This document shows positions 24,179 through 36,445 of a stretch of 64,000 bases of DNA, one piece after another; the first letter of the stretch is position 1, and the number at the start of each line of letters is the position of its first letter. The notes beneath the pieces are model-generated. The model saw nothing but the letters and a program-made list of their open reading frames with translations, ran no database searches and had not been told where the DNA came from. Source of the DNA: Neurospora tetrasperma FGSC 2508 (taxonomy: Eukaryota > Ascomycota > Sordariomycetes > Sordariales > Sordariaceae); contig NW_009799179.1 in NCBI RefSeq assembly GCF_000213175.1, forward strand, positions 6,307,519 to 6,371,518, written 5' to 3'. Both the position numbers and the translations under genes were made by a program.

Positions 24179-25682
24179 GCTTGGAGGACAGTTGAGGTTT
24201 TGGGCGAGACGACATGTGGGTTAGAATTAAACGGAGGCGAGTACTTGTTCGAACTCGCAATATTTCTTTTTTTTTCTTTTTTTTTGGTACATTGTTTGGC
24301 GTAAGGTTGTTTTGAATGGCTATTTCTCGTATGGGCGTGGGGTTTGGGGGTTAGTAATAGATGACCTGGGAATTGTACAAGTCACCTGGTTTATTTGCAG
24401 GTTGGGAAATTCTCGGCTGTTGGTATCATTGTCAGATTTGCATAAGTCATGGCGTGTTGGTTAGGATGGGTTTGAAAACCTTGCTACAGTTGTGTCGAAT
24501 ACTAATAATTTGTTCTTGTTATCTGTCATACGCTTGTCTCTGTTCCCACTGGCTCTGAAGAGTTTTGGGTTATATCATCAGGAAGCCTTGGAGCATTGCA
24601 AGGTACACGTCTTTGAATAGTCTCAGGTTATCTTGTAGGGGGTGATCAGGGAACTCAATCTTTGATCTTTGGATCCCCTAAGACGCGTCCGTCATCCGGG
24701 AATTGGAACTACTTAGCCAATATGAAATTTTGTCGGGAAAAGTCGTGAATATGCCTTTGGTTTAATGTCGATCAAGCGAGTCAGGTCAGGTTAACGGGCG
24801 TTCCCAATCCCATGTGAAATAAATGGTCATTCCATCTCGTATAACGGCTGCACCACTTATATAACATCATCACACACAAGATGCCGACCCTGGCTGAACT
24901 GTTTCAAGGTATGTTTCAATGATGATGGATAGTATTTATATATCGGACGATATTGCACGACCAACATTTTAGCTTATATTGCCTGAGTGCCAACCTTGCT
25001 GAGCATAACCAATTGCACCAGGTAACGTTAACAGTGGGGTCTCCCGTCAGCAACGATCTGCTTATACTATGGATAGACCCATGGTACATGGTACGCGGTA
25101 CACGGCGACGGCCCACGTACCGTACAGATTTGGATTATGGCTACGTACCATAGAACACCTGGAAGGATTCCCGATGCTCCGGTGAAAAATCCCGTTCGGT
25201 GGTATTATCAGCATGGCGAGAATCTTACATAGTAAGCTTTTGGCTACATGTGCTCGCGCAGTAGCGCAGAAGCCCCAGGGGAGGGAGGCTTCATGTACGA
25301 TAAGATAAGGACCCTTGTACAGGCTGTTGCCGTACCACCTCTTGGTAACGGAAGGGAATGCAGAGCGGGAGTCCTGCCTGCCGAGCCTGTAATCATCCCT
25401 CCAGGCGCCCCAAAAGGGCAAGAAATCTGGGAACCACCAGTCTTCACCAACCTGAAGTTTCCATGCCTTCTGGCTCAGCCGCTCTTTCCCTTGTCTTTCG
25501 ACTCATCAGCTGCTCTTCGTCGGTTCCTTGACAGTGAGAGAATCAACACCGTGCGCACTTTGCTTGGAGCCCTCATTCTTTTTCCTCTTTCTTCACACCC
25601 CTCCTCCTCGGGGCCTCTTCCTCTCTCCTCGGATGCTGCTCCTCAGCATCACCATAAATCAGTTCGACCGCGCGCCACTGGG
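24179..25682. other. Intergenic region between caf120 and ptc7
   Basis: About 1.5 kb with no recognisable gene. The left part is the probable 3' UTR of caf120, with a T-rich tract at about 24265-24290. The ptc7 frame is open upstream of 25683 back to 25248, but its translation there lacks family features and has no better ATG, so I treat it as leader. Confidence 0.4.
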
Positions 25683-27452
25683 ATGAGGAGACTACCTCCC
25701 CGACTGCTGGCCTCGATACCACACGCAAGCCCGTGGGGCGCTGTGCCCCTCTTACTCTCGTCTTCTGTCGCAAACCACACACTTCAAAACCTAAGGGCGG
25801 GACCACGATTACGAGTCGTTGCACAATGGCAATGCCACCCTCAATGGCAACAACAGCGTGCCGGCTTCTTGACGGGGCCGGCATCGTTTCACCCCGCCGA
25901 CAACGACACAAGCCGCGCCAGTCCCTCTCCCACGATTGCTCGTGAAGCCTCTACTTCGCCAACGCCAACGCTTCCTGGCCTCGAAGAAGCTGGTCATGAT
26001 GAACAGTCACCTGCTGGACTCCACGAGGACGGAATCACCGAGGAAGAGCTTCCTAAGCTTCCCTTCCGCTTCGACACGGGCATTGGTCTATACGCAAAGC
26101 GACCGCCTCGCCCTTTCCCACCACCATTCCTCTCGCCACCCTCCGGTTCTTTCAGCGACCCTCTCAGTACGCATGATCGCAGTCGAGATCGCCGTGCGGC
26201 TTATGTCAACGGGAAGTTGATACGAGGTTACACCAACGGCGACGATGCTGTATTTGCCAGCAAATACTTTGTTTGCGCAAACGACGGCGTGGGCGCATGG
26301 AGTACACGACCCCGAGGGCATGCTGGGTGAGTTCTATTCCTCAAATCGTGCCCTTTTTCTCTTGTCAAACTTTTTCTTTCAGCCCTTCTCCTCCGTTACA
26401 GTGCTGGGAATTCTTTTACGTCACTTGCCGTCCCGGTCGCCCGGGGATGGGAGAGTCACTTACAGATTGCTAACCGACATCAACCCGGTTGCGCATACAG
26501 CCTCTGGTCCCGACTAATATTGCACTTTTGGGCCAGCGCAGTGTTCGAGGACGCCGTACGACAAGGCGACACTTACCGCCCCGACCCGATCGCATATCTG
26601 CAACAAGCGTACGAACAAACAATGGAAGCGACGGCATCACCGAACGACTGGCAAGGCACGACGACAGTCGCGGGCGCACAGCTACATTACCGTCGCAAGC
26701 TGGGAGAACCTGGTCAGGACGTTGCTGAGTCTGACAAGGGTTCCGCAAGTGGAGGTGCCACGAACCTGACAGATGGGGATCGGCCATCTTATCAGAGCAC
26801 CGATAGCGCTGGCCATGCTAAAGTACAGGGCGAGACCGAGAAGCTGGACAACAGCGGAGGAAGCGATGTGGAGCCGCTGCTTTACGTCACCAACCTTGGC
26901 GACTCGCAGGTGATGGTTGTGCGGCCGTCGACACGCGAAATCGTGTACAAGTCGACTGAGCAGTGGCATTGGTTCGATTGCCCGCGTCAACTGGGTACCA
27001 ACAGTCCCGACACACCCCGTACAATCGCAGTGGTGGACGAGGTACCAATACAGGAGGGAGATGTTGTACTAGCCATGTCGGATGGTGTTATTGACAACCT
27101 TTGGTCGCATGAGATCTCGGAGAAGGTCTGTGAGTGCATAGAGAAATGGCGGGCGGGCGAAGTAAACGTGAGCAAGGGCGTTCTACGGGGGACCGTGCTG
27201 GACAATGATGCTGGCATGATGGGATTCGTGGCGGAGGAATTGATGGAAGCCGCAAAAGCCATTGCTTTGGATCCGTACGCGGAGAGTCCATTCATGGAAC
27301 ATGCTATTGAAGAAGGTCTTGCCAGTGAAGGCGGTAAGTCTCACATCCTTCCCAACTCTACACACTCGGCAGACGTAACTGATATGGAATACGCGACAGG
27401 CAAGCCAGACGATATCAGCGTCGTTGCAGCCATTTGCAAAAGGAACGACTGA
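25683..27452 (+). CDS. ptc7: PTC7-type mitochondrial PP2C protein phosphatase
   Basis: Exons 25683-26326, 26501-27333 and 27400-27452 encode 509 residues. The N-terminus, MRRLPPRLLASIPHASPWG, is Arg-rich and lacks acids, as in a mitochondrial targeting sequence. PP2C metal-binding motifs follow in order: ANDGVGAWS, VTNLGDSQVMVVRP, AMSDGVIDNLW and KPDDISVVAAI. GLWSRLILHFW after the first intron is typical of the Ptc7/Azr1 subgroup. In yeast Ptc7 dephosphorylates coenzyme Q biosynthesis proteins in mitochondria. A Gln/Asp-containing insert of about 100 residues lies between HFWASAVF and LYVTNLGD. Intron 1 (174 nt) begins with an in-frame TGA at its donor; intron 2 (66 nt) has no in-frame stop, so its retention would give a longer protein. 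The ATG at 25683 is chosen because it opens the targeting sequence. Confidence 0.9.
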
Positions 27453-28957
27453 TGATCATTATTGTTTTCACATTTCTAGTTGCTTTTCTTCGCTGTCAAA
27501 GTAGAATTATAGATACGGGTTTCTTTTGTTGGGTTCTTTGGAGGGGTGGGACAAAAGGGGAATGGTAAGGAATGGCTGTTTTACCGGAGACGCATGGAGT
27601 TTCCAGACAGTCCCAGGTTTACTTAGTTACTTTTGAGCGGCTTCTCTTGGGTTGTATGTTCATCATGTTGCAATCTCTACATACACATTGGTGTTCTGAG
27701 GATACATCTCGGGGTGTTGAGTTTCCAAGCGAGAAACCTCATGGTGGGCGGAGAGGAGGGAGGCAAGCGACATCGAGGATGGGTTAGGAGCTTTATGAAG
27801 GCGGCGTCCGGTGTGGGTTAACATGGGCACTTAAACTTTATTAGCCACATTACAGTTCCAGTTCCTGCTTTCCTGGGAATGGCGGTATTACACAGACTCC
27901 AAAGGAGAAACATTTGGACCTTTTGTGTTCATCTACCACATTGACAACGGTTAGTTGATCATAAACGGCACAATCCATCCCGGATCCAAGGTCTCTGTAA
28001 CTTTAGTGCAACCCAACGATCCATCGTGCTTCCGGTGACGGGAACGGGGTGTGGTGTTTCGCACGTGGGATACCAGATCAGTGCGGCTGACAAGTAGATA
28101 CACTACAGGATACATAGATCAACCCCCAGAGGTTTGTTAGCGCGAGACTTGCAACGGGCATGAACCAAAACTCGACTCCGTTTACAGTAGGTAATACTAG
28201 GTAGCGAACCAGATGCTGTTGAGGCCTGGAATGCCGCCCTACCAGTCTAGAAGTAATATGGAAAAAGGCCCTCTGCAAGTACCGAGCTAACGAACTTCTA
28301 TTCCGCAGGCAATGTGCACTTGTACATACCCACCGGGCATATCTGGCCTTCAGCCCACGTAGGGATACTGTCAACTCAGGTTTGGGGCTGCAGCTAGGTT
28401 GGAGCAGGTTGAGGTTGTGGGGCTTTTCGATGCTTTTCCACAATGGGGGCCGCACTAGGTATGCTCGGACCAACTAAATCTTTCTGAATACCCTGGGCCA
28501 ATTGCCTGCCTGGAAATTTTTCGAGGAAGTCGGTTTAAAAGTCTATGAGCTCGCAGTGAAGGGCAGATTGGACCAAACACCAACAACTGGACCGATCTTT
28601 CGTGTCCTTTTGTAAAGAAGGTTTCAAGATTCGACTAGGAACGAGCTTGGCATCCTTTTTGTTGTTTCCTGTGGGATTCTGGCAACTTTTTAGGTCTCCT
28701 CTTGTCGCCTCTTGGTTTTGCTTTCCACATCAAACCGAACCGACAGACGAGGGTGGGCCTTGATCGACGAAAAGCATCCTATCTCACCTCACTACCATCA
28801 TAACATCTTACTTTTTTTTTCTTTTTTTTTTTTCTTTTTTTCTCTTTCAGTCTCCCTATAAGTCGATTCGGCTGGCCATCCTTCTCGGCGACAACCACAC
28901 TCTCACCGTCCAATCCAAAATACTTGACCCGACCACAATCACGGCAACAGTCTCACA
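27453..28957. other. Intergenic region; candidate 5' UTR intron end of utp23
   Basis: No protein gene recognised. A long pyrimidine tract at about 28811-28850 ends in TTTCAG, about 100 bases before the utp23 start, and is preceded by CATAAC. This looks like the 3' end of an intron in the utp23 leader, but I could not choose a donor with confidence. Confidence 0.4.
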
Positions 28958-30100
28958 ATGGGCAAGAGCAGGAAGGCCTACAAGAAGCTGATGCGCTCGT
29001 TTGAGCAGCTCGGCTTCCGCCAGCCCTACCAGCTGCTCCTGACCAGCGACATCGTGCTCGACACGGTCAAGCTCGACATCATGAACTTGTTCCAGAAGAC
29101 GCTCAACACCAAGGACATCAAGCCCATGATCACCCAGTGCTGCATCCGCGCCCTCTACGCAAAGAACAAGCCCGGCCCCGACCGGGACCCGAACGTCCCA
29201 GCCGCCATCGAGCGCGCCAAGACCTTCGAGAGGAGACGCTGCGGCCATCTGATGGACCAGGACCCCCTTACTGAGCGCGAGTGCATGCTCTCAGTCGTGG
29301 ACCCCAAGGGCAAAGGGCAGAATAAATTTCGTTATGTGGTGGCGACCAATGATGAGTGGTTGGTAAGTAATTGGTGCCTAGTGGAACAGGATGTTCTTGG
29401 TGGAATGGAGCTCTTTGATGGGTAAACAACGGCATTTGCTAATTTGCTTTGGTTCAACAGCGGCACAGGTTGAGGTCGGTGGTGCCTACGCCACTGATGT
29501 ATTGCCGCAGGAGTGTCATGATCCTCGAGCCCATGTCCGAGGCATCACAGCAAATCAGAGACAGGGAGGAACGTCAAAAGTAAGCATCAATCACCAGTCA
29601 ACCAACCATCAAACATCCATTCGCGAATCTCCCCCTCGATAATACTAACACACTTCCACAGGTTCAAGGATGGTATTATCAGAAGGTCACTAAAGAGAAA
29701 GAGAGAAGATGGCGACGAAAAAGAAGACTCCGAAGGCGATTCTGACAGCGAGGGCGAGGGTGGCCAGGGTCAGGAAGTCAACAAGGAGAAATCGACAGAT
29801 GCAACTGGTTCCGCGGAACAGGAACAGAAGGAGAAGAAAAAGAAAAAGAAGAACTATGGTCCCAAACAGCCAAATCCCCTGGCGATGAAGAAAGCCAAGA
29901 AGGAAGACGACAAGAAGAAGAAATCGCCCTCAGATCCACAAAGGCCGAAGAAACCCTCGGACACGAATGCGGATTCGACAGCTGAGGGCAAGGCTAAGCG
30001 GAAGCGTCGTAGGAAAACCGCCGGCGGCGCCGCGGAGGGTGGGGGTGGTGCCGGGGAGCAGTCAGCGGAGACGACAGCGGCTGGTGTCAAGGAGGAGTGA
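28958..30100 (+). CDS. utp23: rRNA-processing protein UTP23 (PIN-like domain)
   Basis: Exons 28958-29362, 29461-29579 and 29662-30100 encode 320 residues. The N-terminus MGKSRKAYKKLMRSFEQLGF and the following RQPYQLLLTSDIVLDTVKLD match UTP23, a nucleolar factor of the small-subunit processome needed for early 18S rRNA cleavages. The PIN-like domain covers about residues 15-160, with paired Cys and a CGH motif consistent with the zinc site known in the family. The rest is a charged Lys/Glu-rich tail with nuclear-localisation-like stretches. Both introns are GT-AG and splice in frame (DEWL to RHRLR; RQ to KFKDGIIRRSLKRKRED). The start is the first ATG after a pyrimidine tract and fits the conserved N-terminus. 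Confidence 0.9.
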
Positions 30101-31854
30101 ATCAGGAGTTCAATAAACTGTTGAGTAAACGGTTTACATAGGGTCCATGATCTCACGGTTTATGGCTGGAGGTGACTCAGCTACGACAAAGACCCTTGGA
30201 ATTGACTCCCGTCAACCCGAGCACCACCACCATTACCTACTCATACGATACTAGCATGCAGATATCTATTGACGCACAGGCTTGTCGTGTTCGCTACTGT
30301 TCGGATTACAGATTGCCGATCCTACAACCGTTGAACAAGGACGGGAGATCTGACATTGCCCAAAGCAGGCCAGAAGCAGAAAGGGGACGGCGGACGGAGA
30401 GCTTCCTGTTGGTAAGGATGTGTGACAGGAATGTCGCCAAGATAGGTGAATGGGGAGAAATCTCAGGCCCAAGGGTTGAGAGGGTCTACCTATGATATAT
30501 GGTTCGTTATGTTTACATACAGACGTGTATCTCGAAGGCGCTCTTCTCAGGTAGGGCTGGATCGAATAGAATATTCCTACTAATGTTCACAAGATCAATG
30601 CAGGCTGGTTCTGGGCTGTTACACTAGCTGTGAACGGACGAGTCGATTTTTAACCCTGCTGGCGCTCGCTTTGTATACCAGAGGAGGTCAAGCGCTGCTT
30701 GCTATACCTCCCAGATTGTGGGCGTGCATTAACACTGAAAAAAAAAAAAAAAAAAAAAAAAGGTAGTGAATAAGGATGCGGTAGCCAGAAGTAGACTGTA
30801 TCTTTTCCTCATAAACAAGCGATGATTTCCGTAATCCCACAAACCTGGTCCTGCAAACCGACCATACTGAGATCTTTCAGGCTGTTATGGTACGTCCGCC
30901 AACCTCGAAGTACTCACTCGCTCGAATCGAGCACTGCAAGTATGGCGGGAGGACCACTGACTAACTTCGTCGCTTTCCCCTTCTCATAGGCAAACAATGT
31001 TGTCGACTAAATTGCAGTTGTCCTCGGAGTTTGAACACGGCGAATGGTTGGTTCTAAGAATATCACGGCCAGTATGGTACCATACACCTGGGGAATACTC
31101 TTATGCATCCAAGCGTCTTTGTTATGTGTTTGAACCTGACTTCAAGGCAGTTCCTGAACGCAAGAATCCCTCACGGAATTTGGCCGATGCCCTCTAAATT
31201 ATGGTATCATAGTTCTGGAACGGCCTTTCCTAGCCAAAGCGAGCTGCATTGGACTGTCCATCTTCGCTTTAGTATTTTTACGACCACTTCGCCCGGCTAT
31301 CGTCTCTGCAGGTCCGGATCGATGGATGGACGACAGTTCGGACTGAATTTGTACCTGAGAGCCGTAAGGAAGCCCTGATTGTGAAAAGTTGTTCATTTCA
31401 ACATTACGTAAATCCGATGGATGCTTCTACATCTCGGTATATCTCGTCCGAGGTTGGCGTTCGTGTTGTCGGGTTGAATGGACACACACCTATGGACGAC
31501 GCGTATTAACTGTTTGGGGAAACATTTCAACGCCCCTGCCCCGCCGCATTGACTTGAACCTGAGACAGGGGTAGGGGGACTTTGCAGGGCAGCGTGTACG
31601 CAGTACAGTACACTACGTACCTCCTCCAAGCGGAAGTGACAGGCCAAAATGTCAATGTGTTGTTGCGCCCAGTTGCTGCTCATTCCGTCCTTCAAAACCC
31701 GGTCTCAACTTTCCCCTCCCGTCATCCGACATATTGAGCCCGTCAAAGGCTGCTCCCAATTCCATCCGAATTTCGTCTTTGGACCCCACCCAAAGCGACA
31801 GCCTAACAAGCGCCGAATCCATCACAGTGACCGAGTACGTTCAAGACACACGCC
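30101..31854. other. Intergenic region between utp23 and the DUF726 gene
   Basis: About 1.75 kb without a convincing gene. It contains a 24-base A run at 30738-30761. The last 150 bases are probably the leader of the next gene. A frame from 31734 overlaps the start of the DUF726 gene but begins without ATG and shows no domain. Confidence 0.4.
30738..30761. repeat. 24-base poly(A) run
   Basis: An uninterrupted run of 24 A in intergenic DNA. No coding remnant or target duplication was seen beside it, so there is no support for a retroposed sequence. Confidence 0.9.
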
Positions 31855-32034
31855 ATGCCGGGACTCGGTGCAGGCCCGGCTGGCGACGACCACCAACAAG
31901 CCTCGGCAACCGGGGTCAACAAGCAAGAACAAAAGAATACCGTAGCCGTGTCACGACCCGGCAGCGTCCAAGAGCCGCCGGAGCTCGACGACTTCGGCTT
32001 GCCCATCCGGAAGTACCATGCCCCTATGATTGTC

Positions 32035-32065
<31 letters not shown>

Positions 32066-35000
32066 CCACAACAACACCACAACCACACCCGATCCCGAAA
32101 GCGACGACCTCAGTCAAGGATGCGACGTCCACAGACGACGACGCCCAAGATGTCGGGAAGACGACGGCGACAGAACGAAATATGACATTAAGCAGCAACC
32201 ACGATGACCAGAAATCCGATAAGCCCGGTCCGGGCCGCGAGAACAGAAACAGCGATGCGCAGGCGCCGCAACTCTCTTCAGGTGCTCGACACGAACATTG
32301 TAAACAACAAGGCGAATCCTCGACAGCCCTACCGGCCTCCCGGAATCCGAGTATATCCAACACTCCGAAAGCTCTGGAGATGCCGTCCGAGCCTCCGTCA
32401 AAAGAGGCCAAGTCACCAGGCACCCAAGAACATACAGTCACGTCGGAGGCGAAGCCGGTAGCAGTGAAGGAGCCCCCCAAGTACCAAGATATGGCCATAG
32501 CCGAAGTCAGGAAAGATCAAGAGCTTTCTCCGGGCCATAAGCGCGAAAATAGCACTGTCGCCATGGGAGGCGCCGGGGCTCTTGGCGTAGCCGGCACGTC
32601 TGGCTTTTCCCATCAACAGCTAACACTGAGCCAGCCCTCGGAGGAGAAGAAGAAAGACGAGGATGACGAATGGCAGGAAATGCCGGCATATGCGCCGTAT
32701 GACATTTATGATGACGACAACAAGCTGATCGCGCGGGAACACGACGAGTCAGAGGAAGAGAAGGTCCAGTACGCGGGACTAGGTGGCGCAGGCAAGGGAT
32801 ATACTAGGGTCCTCCTCGACGACGACGCCGAGTCCCAGACCAGCATGGACGAGAACACCCAGTACCTCTTCAAAGACCCAGGAGGAGGCACAGGCGTGGC
32901 AGAGGAAGACGATGTACAGCGTGATGCCGTCAGTCAACTACAAGCCACCAAGGAGTTACTCACGGAGGGCCAAAGGATTGCCTATGTCGGCTTGACGAGG
33001 CTGGAACTGTCGGTCATGGTGAGGGAGGTTGACAATCTTCAGCAGGGGAGGAGCAAGCCACAGAAGGAAGTCACATTCGCCGCCGAAAGCATGAAGATGT
33101 GGAGTCAGAAGATGATGATGCGCTTGTACTCGCACATGGACATCAGCCCGGCCGAGCAGATCATGATCGAGCAGCTTGCTGCGCATGGCGTCATGCCCCA
33201 AGACCTGACTCCGGTGCTAATGGCAAACGCGAGGGTCAGGAACCCCATGGCTGACGAAGCGAACAAAAGAGATTCGACGTCGTCTGCTTCGAAATCTTCA
33301 CGTCCCAACTCGACACCCCCATCCCCAGACTCGGAGTCACCTGCCGAACCTCCGCCGCCGTACTCAATTGATGACAAGTCAGAACTGGATGAGTCGGTCA
33401 GGATGCCCTCGCAGATGCCGACCTCGCAAAAGATCGACATCGATCTGAGGTGGACGGTACTCTGCGACTTGTTCCTCGTCCTCGTTGCGGATTCTATCTA
33501 CGACGCCAGGTCAAGAACCCTACTCGAGAGAGTCGCCAAGGATCTTGAGATTCCCTGGGTTGACATCTGCCGGTTTGAGAAGAAAGTGACAGATGCCCTG
33601 GAAATGCAGCAGGCCGTTGAGAAGGAGAATTGGAACGAGGAAGAGCACAAAGAGAACCGGCGCAAGATGGCCCTCAAGAAACGTTACATCATGATGGGCC
33701 TAGCAACTGTTGGCGGCGGCTTGGTTATCGGCTTGTCTGCCGGCCTGCTTGCTCCGGTGATTGGTGCTGGCCTGGCTGCAGGCTTCACGACGATTGGTGT
33801 TGGCGGTACAACCGGCTTTTTAGCTGGCGCCGGAGGTGCTGCCATTATCACATCCTCGGCCGCGGCATCTGGTAGCATCATTGGCGTCCGTGCGGCCAAC
33901 AGGCGAACGGGCGCCGTAAAGACATTCGAGTATAGACCGCTACACAACAATAAGAGGGTAAATTTAATCGTAACAGTGTCTGGGTGGATGACGGGCAAGG
34001 TGGATGACGTCCGGTTGCCTTTCAGTACAGTGGATCCATTGATGGGTGATATCTACTCGGTCCTGTGGGAGCCGGAAATGCTGACCAGTATGGGAGATAC
34101 CATTAATATTTTGGCCACAGAGGTAAGCGCTCAATTCTACGCATTCGAGTTATGAAGGAGGCATGTAGTATTAACTCATCTCCAGGCCCTCACGCAAGGT
34201 CTTCAACAGCTTCTAGGCAGTACCATCCTGATGAGCTTAATGTCTGCTATCCAGCTACCGGTCGTGCTTACCAAGCTCTCATATCTCATCGACAACCCCT
34301 GGGCTGTCTCTCTCGACCGTGCCACTGCAGCTGGCCTCATTCTCGCAGATTCGCTTATTGACCGTAACCTGGGAACCCGCCCCGTCACCCTTGTGGGATA
34401 TTCCCTGGGTAGTCGCGTGATCTATTCCTGCCTCCAGGAACTCGCCAGGAAGGGCGCTTTTGGCCTCGTCCAGAACGTCTATCTGTTTGGCAGTCCCATC
34501 GTTGTGAAGACGGATGAATATCTCCGCGCGTGCGCCGTGGTTTCTGGACGCTTCGTCAACGGATACAACCGCAATGACTGGATCTTGGGATACCTTTTCC
34601 GCTTGACCAACGGCGGTATCAGGCGCATTGGGGGTCTTGCCCCCATCGAGGGGATTGCCGGGATAGAAAACTTTGACGTTACCGAGTTCGTGGTGGGTCA
34701 CATGGATTACCGTACGGCGATGCCACGGCTCCTTCGTGAATGCGGTTGGATGGTCGAGAACGACGAGTTTGACGAAATCGAGGAGCCAGATCCAGAGAAT
34801 CATCAGGAAAGACAACGCGAACTCATTAATGAAATCGAGGAGGTAAGAAAGGAGCTCGAAAGAGAGGGGAGGGAAAGGTCGGGGAGCAAGAGCGGTGGTG
34901 CATTCAGCTTCTTCAAGAAGAAGAAGCCAAAGAGGCAGGAATGGGAAGTTTACGAAGACTCGGCCAAAGCGGGTGGCGGCGCCTCCGGGAGCGGTGGAAA

Positions 35001-35769
35001 GACGGAGGACAAGGACGGTAATAACCATGGCGTACTCTTCGATGTCGACGCCATCCGCGCCGAGCTGGCCAAGGAAGCCAAGGAACAACAAAAGAAGAGG
35101 GCTGTCTCACAGAACGGCAGCGGGGGTATTAATGAGGATGCCCTTCAGGTCAAAGAAATCAAGAGTACGCTGCCGCCCATGCAGCTGAAGGTGCCGCCTC
35201 CTCTCGGCCCGCCGGCGCCTGTAATAAAAGGCTCGCGAGACCACCTGAGAGAGACTAGGAGCGCCAGCCTCGGAGCAGTTCCTCCCTATCGCGGATTCTC
35301 GAGCGTCGAGTACAACAACAGGCACCAGTCCACCGTTTCGTTATCGAACGATCGCAAAGAGGAGAACGTCTGGAACTCACCACCACTGCCACCATCAACA
35401 ACAAGCTCCTCTCGTCGATACGATTACAGTGCCGTCCATGCAAAGAGTGGGTTTGGGGCAGATGAATATGGCTACAATGGTGGTGGTCGCCAGCACGACG
35501 ATGACGGCGAGATTCAAATGACGTTTGACACGGCGTTTGAAGCGTCTCCTCCTCCTCCTCCTCTTTCTAAGCCAAGTACTTCTTCATACGGAAAGTTAAG
35601 CTCATCGAGCTATGGGAATTCTTCCGCTTCCGCCTCAACCCCGGCGAGACCGGAGATCAAGTCGGTGCAGACGGTACCGGTTCTTCCGGCAGCTAATAAC
35701 CCGTGGGCTGACTTTGATGATGACGACGACTTTGGAAAGGAGAAGGAGATCTCGATGACGTTCGCTTAG
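31855..35769 (+). CDS. DUF726 (TMCO4/Mil1-like) alpha/beta-hydrolase membrane protein
   Basis: Two exons, 31855-34122 and 34186-35769, encode 1283 residues. The first 500 or so residues are disordered and acidic, with a poly-Thr run. From about residue 520 the sequence matches DUF726 (PF05277): IDLRWTVLCDLFLVLVADSI, then a Gly/Ala-rich hydrophobic segment at about 614-680 that could form membrane helices. The hydrolase core follows, with nucleophile elbow GYSLGSR (Ser about 829), NVYLFGSPI and GRFVNGYNRNDWIL. Yeast Mil1 (YFL034W) and animal TMCO4 have this architecture; Mil1 binds an AP-1 medium adaptin variant, and the enzymatic substrate is not established to my knowledge. The C-terminal 400 residues are low complexity, with a KKKKPKRQEW basic patch. 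The intron 34123-34185 (63 nt) contains an in-frame TGA. Confidence 0.85.
32034..32080 (+). repeat. ACA trinucleotide repeat (poly-Thr)
   Basis: A run of ACA codons with a few ACC, inside exon 1 of the DUF726 gene. It encodes a stretch of about 14 threonines in the disordered N-terminal region. Copy number probably varies between strains (inference). Confidence 0.85.
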
Positions 35770-36445
35770 AGACAAAGACAAGGACAGCGCTTCAAACCCA
35801 GACAGGAAAAGCACAATATCCACGCACAGTACGTATCATTAGCCTTGCTTTGCAGAAGCAAGGGGTGAAAAAAAAAGAGGAACAAGCAAGAAGTCACAGG
35901 CACAAGCGAGCAGCTTGTAGAAATAGAGAAAGTATTAAAAAAGTAATAATGGTGGAGGGTATTCTTTGACAACTATGGTGTCAATGGGGTTGTTGCAAAA
36001 ATGTGCGAAGATATGATGAGGGACGGGTTTGCGGATGGTTGGACGGGTGAATTATTTTTGCTTGGAACACATTGGGTGCGGTGTGGTGTTGTGGATAGTA
36101 TATGAAGCATATTGATATTTGTTTGTATGTTCCTTTTCATTTTTATTTTTTAATTTTTGGTATAGTAAGGTAGAATCAACTAACTGGTCATGAAGAACTG
36201 TTCAAGCTACCCCTGTATCGTTTTCACTTGGGCTTCCAGGAGCCTACGTCTATTTTAGTCACGTCTAGACCAGGATGGCTGATATTTTCCCGTGACACAA
36301 TCACCGAGTCGACAACCTTTCTTCCATAATGCTGTTATACCTTTCAATTTATCACAGAGTTTAACTCCAAGACAGCTTCCAGGCCACCACCTCCCCAACA
36401 TCCGACACTGCCATCACCCCTCCTCCTCCTCATCAAAACATCAGA
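35770..36445. other. Convergent intergenic region
   Basis: About 0.7 kb between the stop of the DUF726 gene (+) and the stop of the acylphosphatase gene (-). AT-rich in the middle, with C/T-rich sequence near 36390-36480. It holds the two 3' UTRs and no recognised gene. Confidence 0.5.

Noticed and set aside
30738-30761. Poly(A) run as the tail of a retroposed gene
   Set aside because: No coding remnant or target-site duplication beside it.
32034-32080. Regular ACA repeats considered as a possible CRISPR-like array
   Set aside because: A pure trinucleotide repeat in a coding frame, without spacers; and the genome is eukaryotic.
32956-35110. Several minus-strand frames of 60-270 codons
   Set aside because: Antisense shadows of the DUF726 gene, produced by its GC-rich codon usage.
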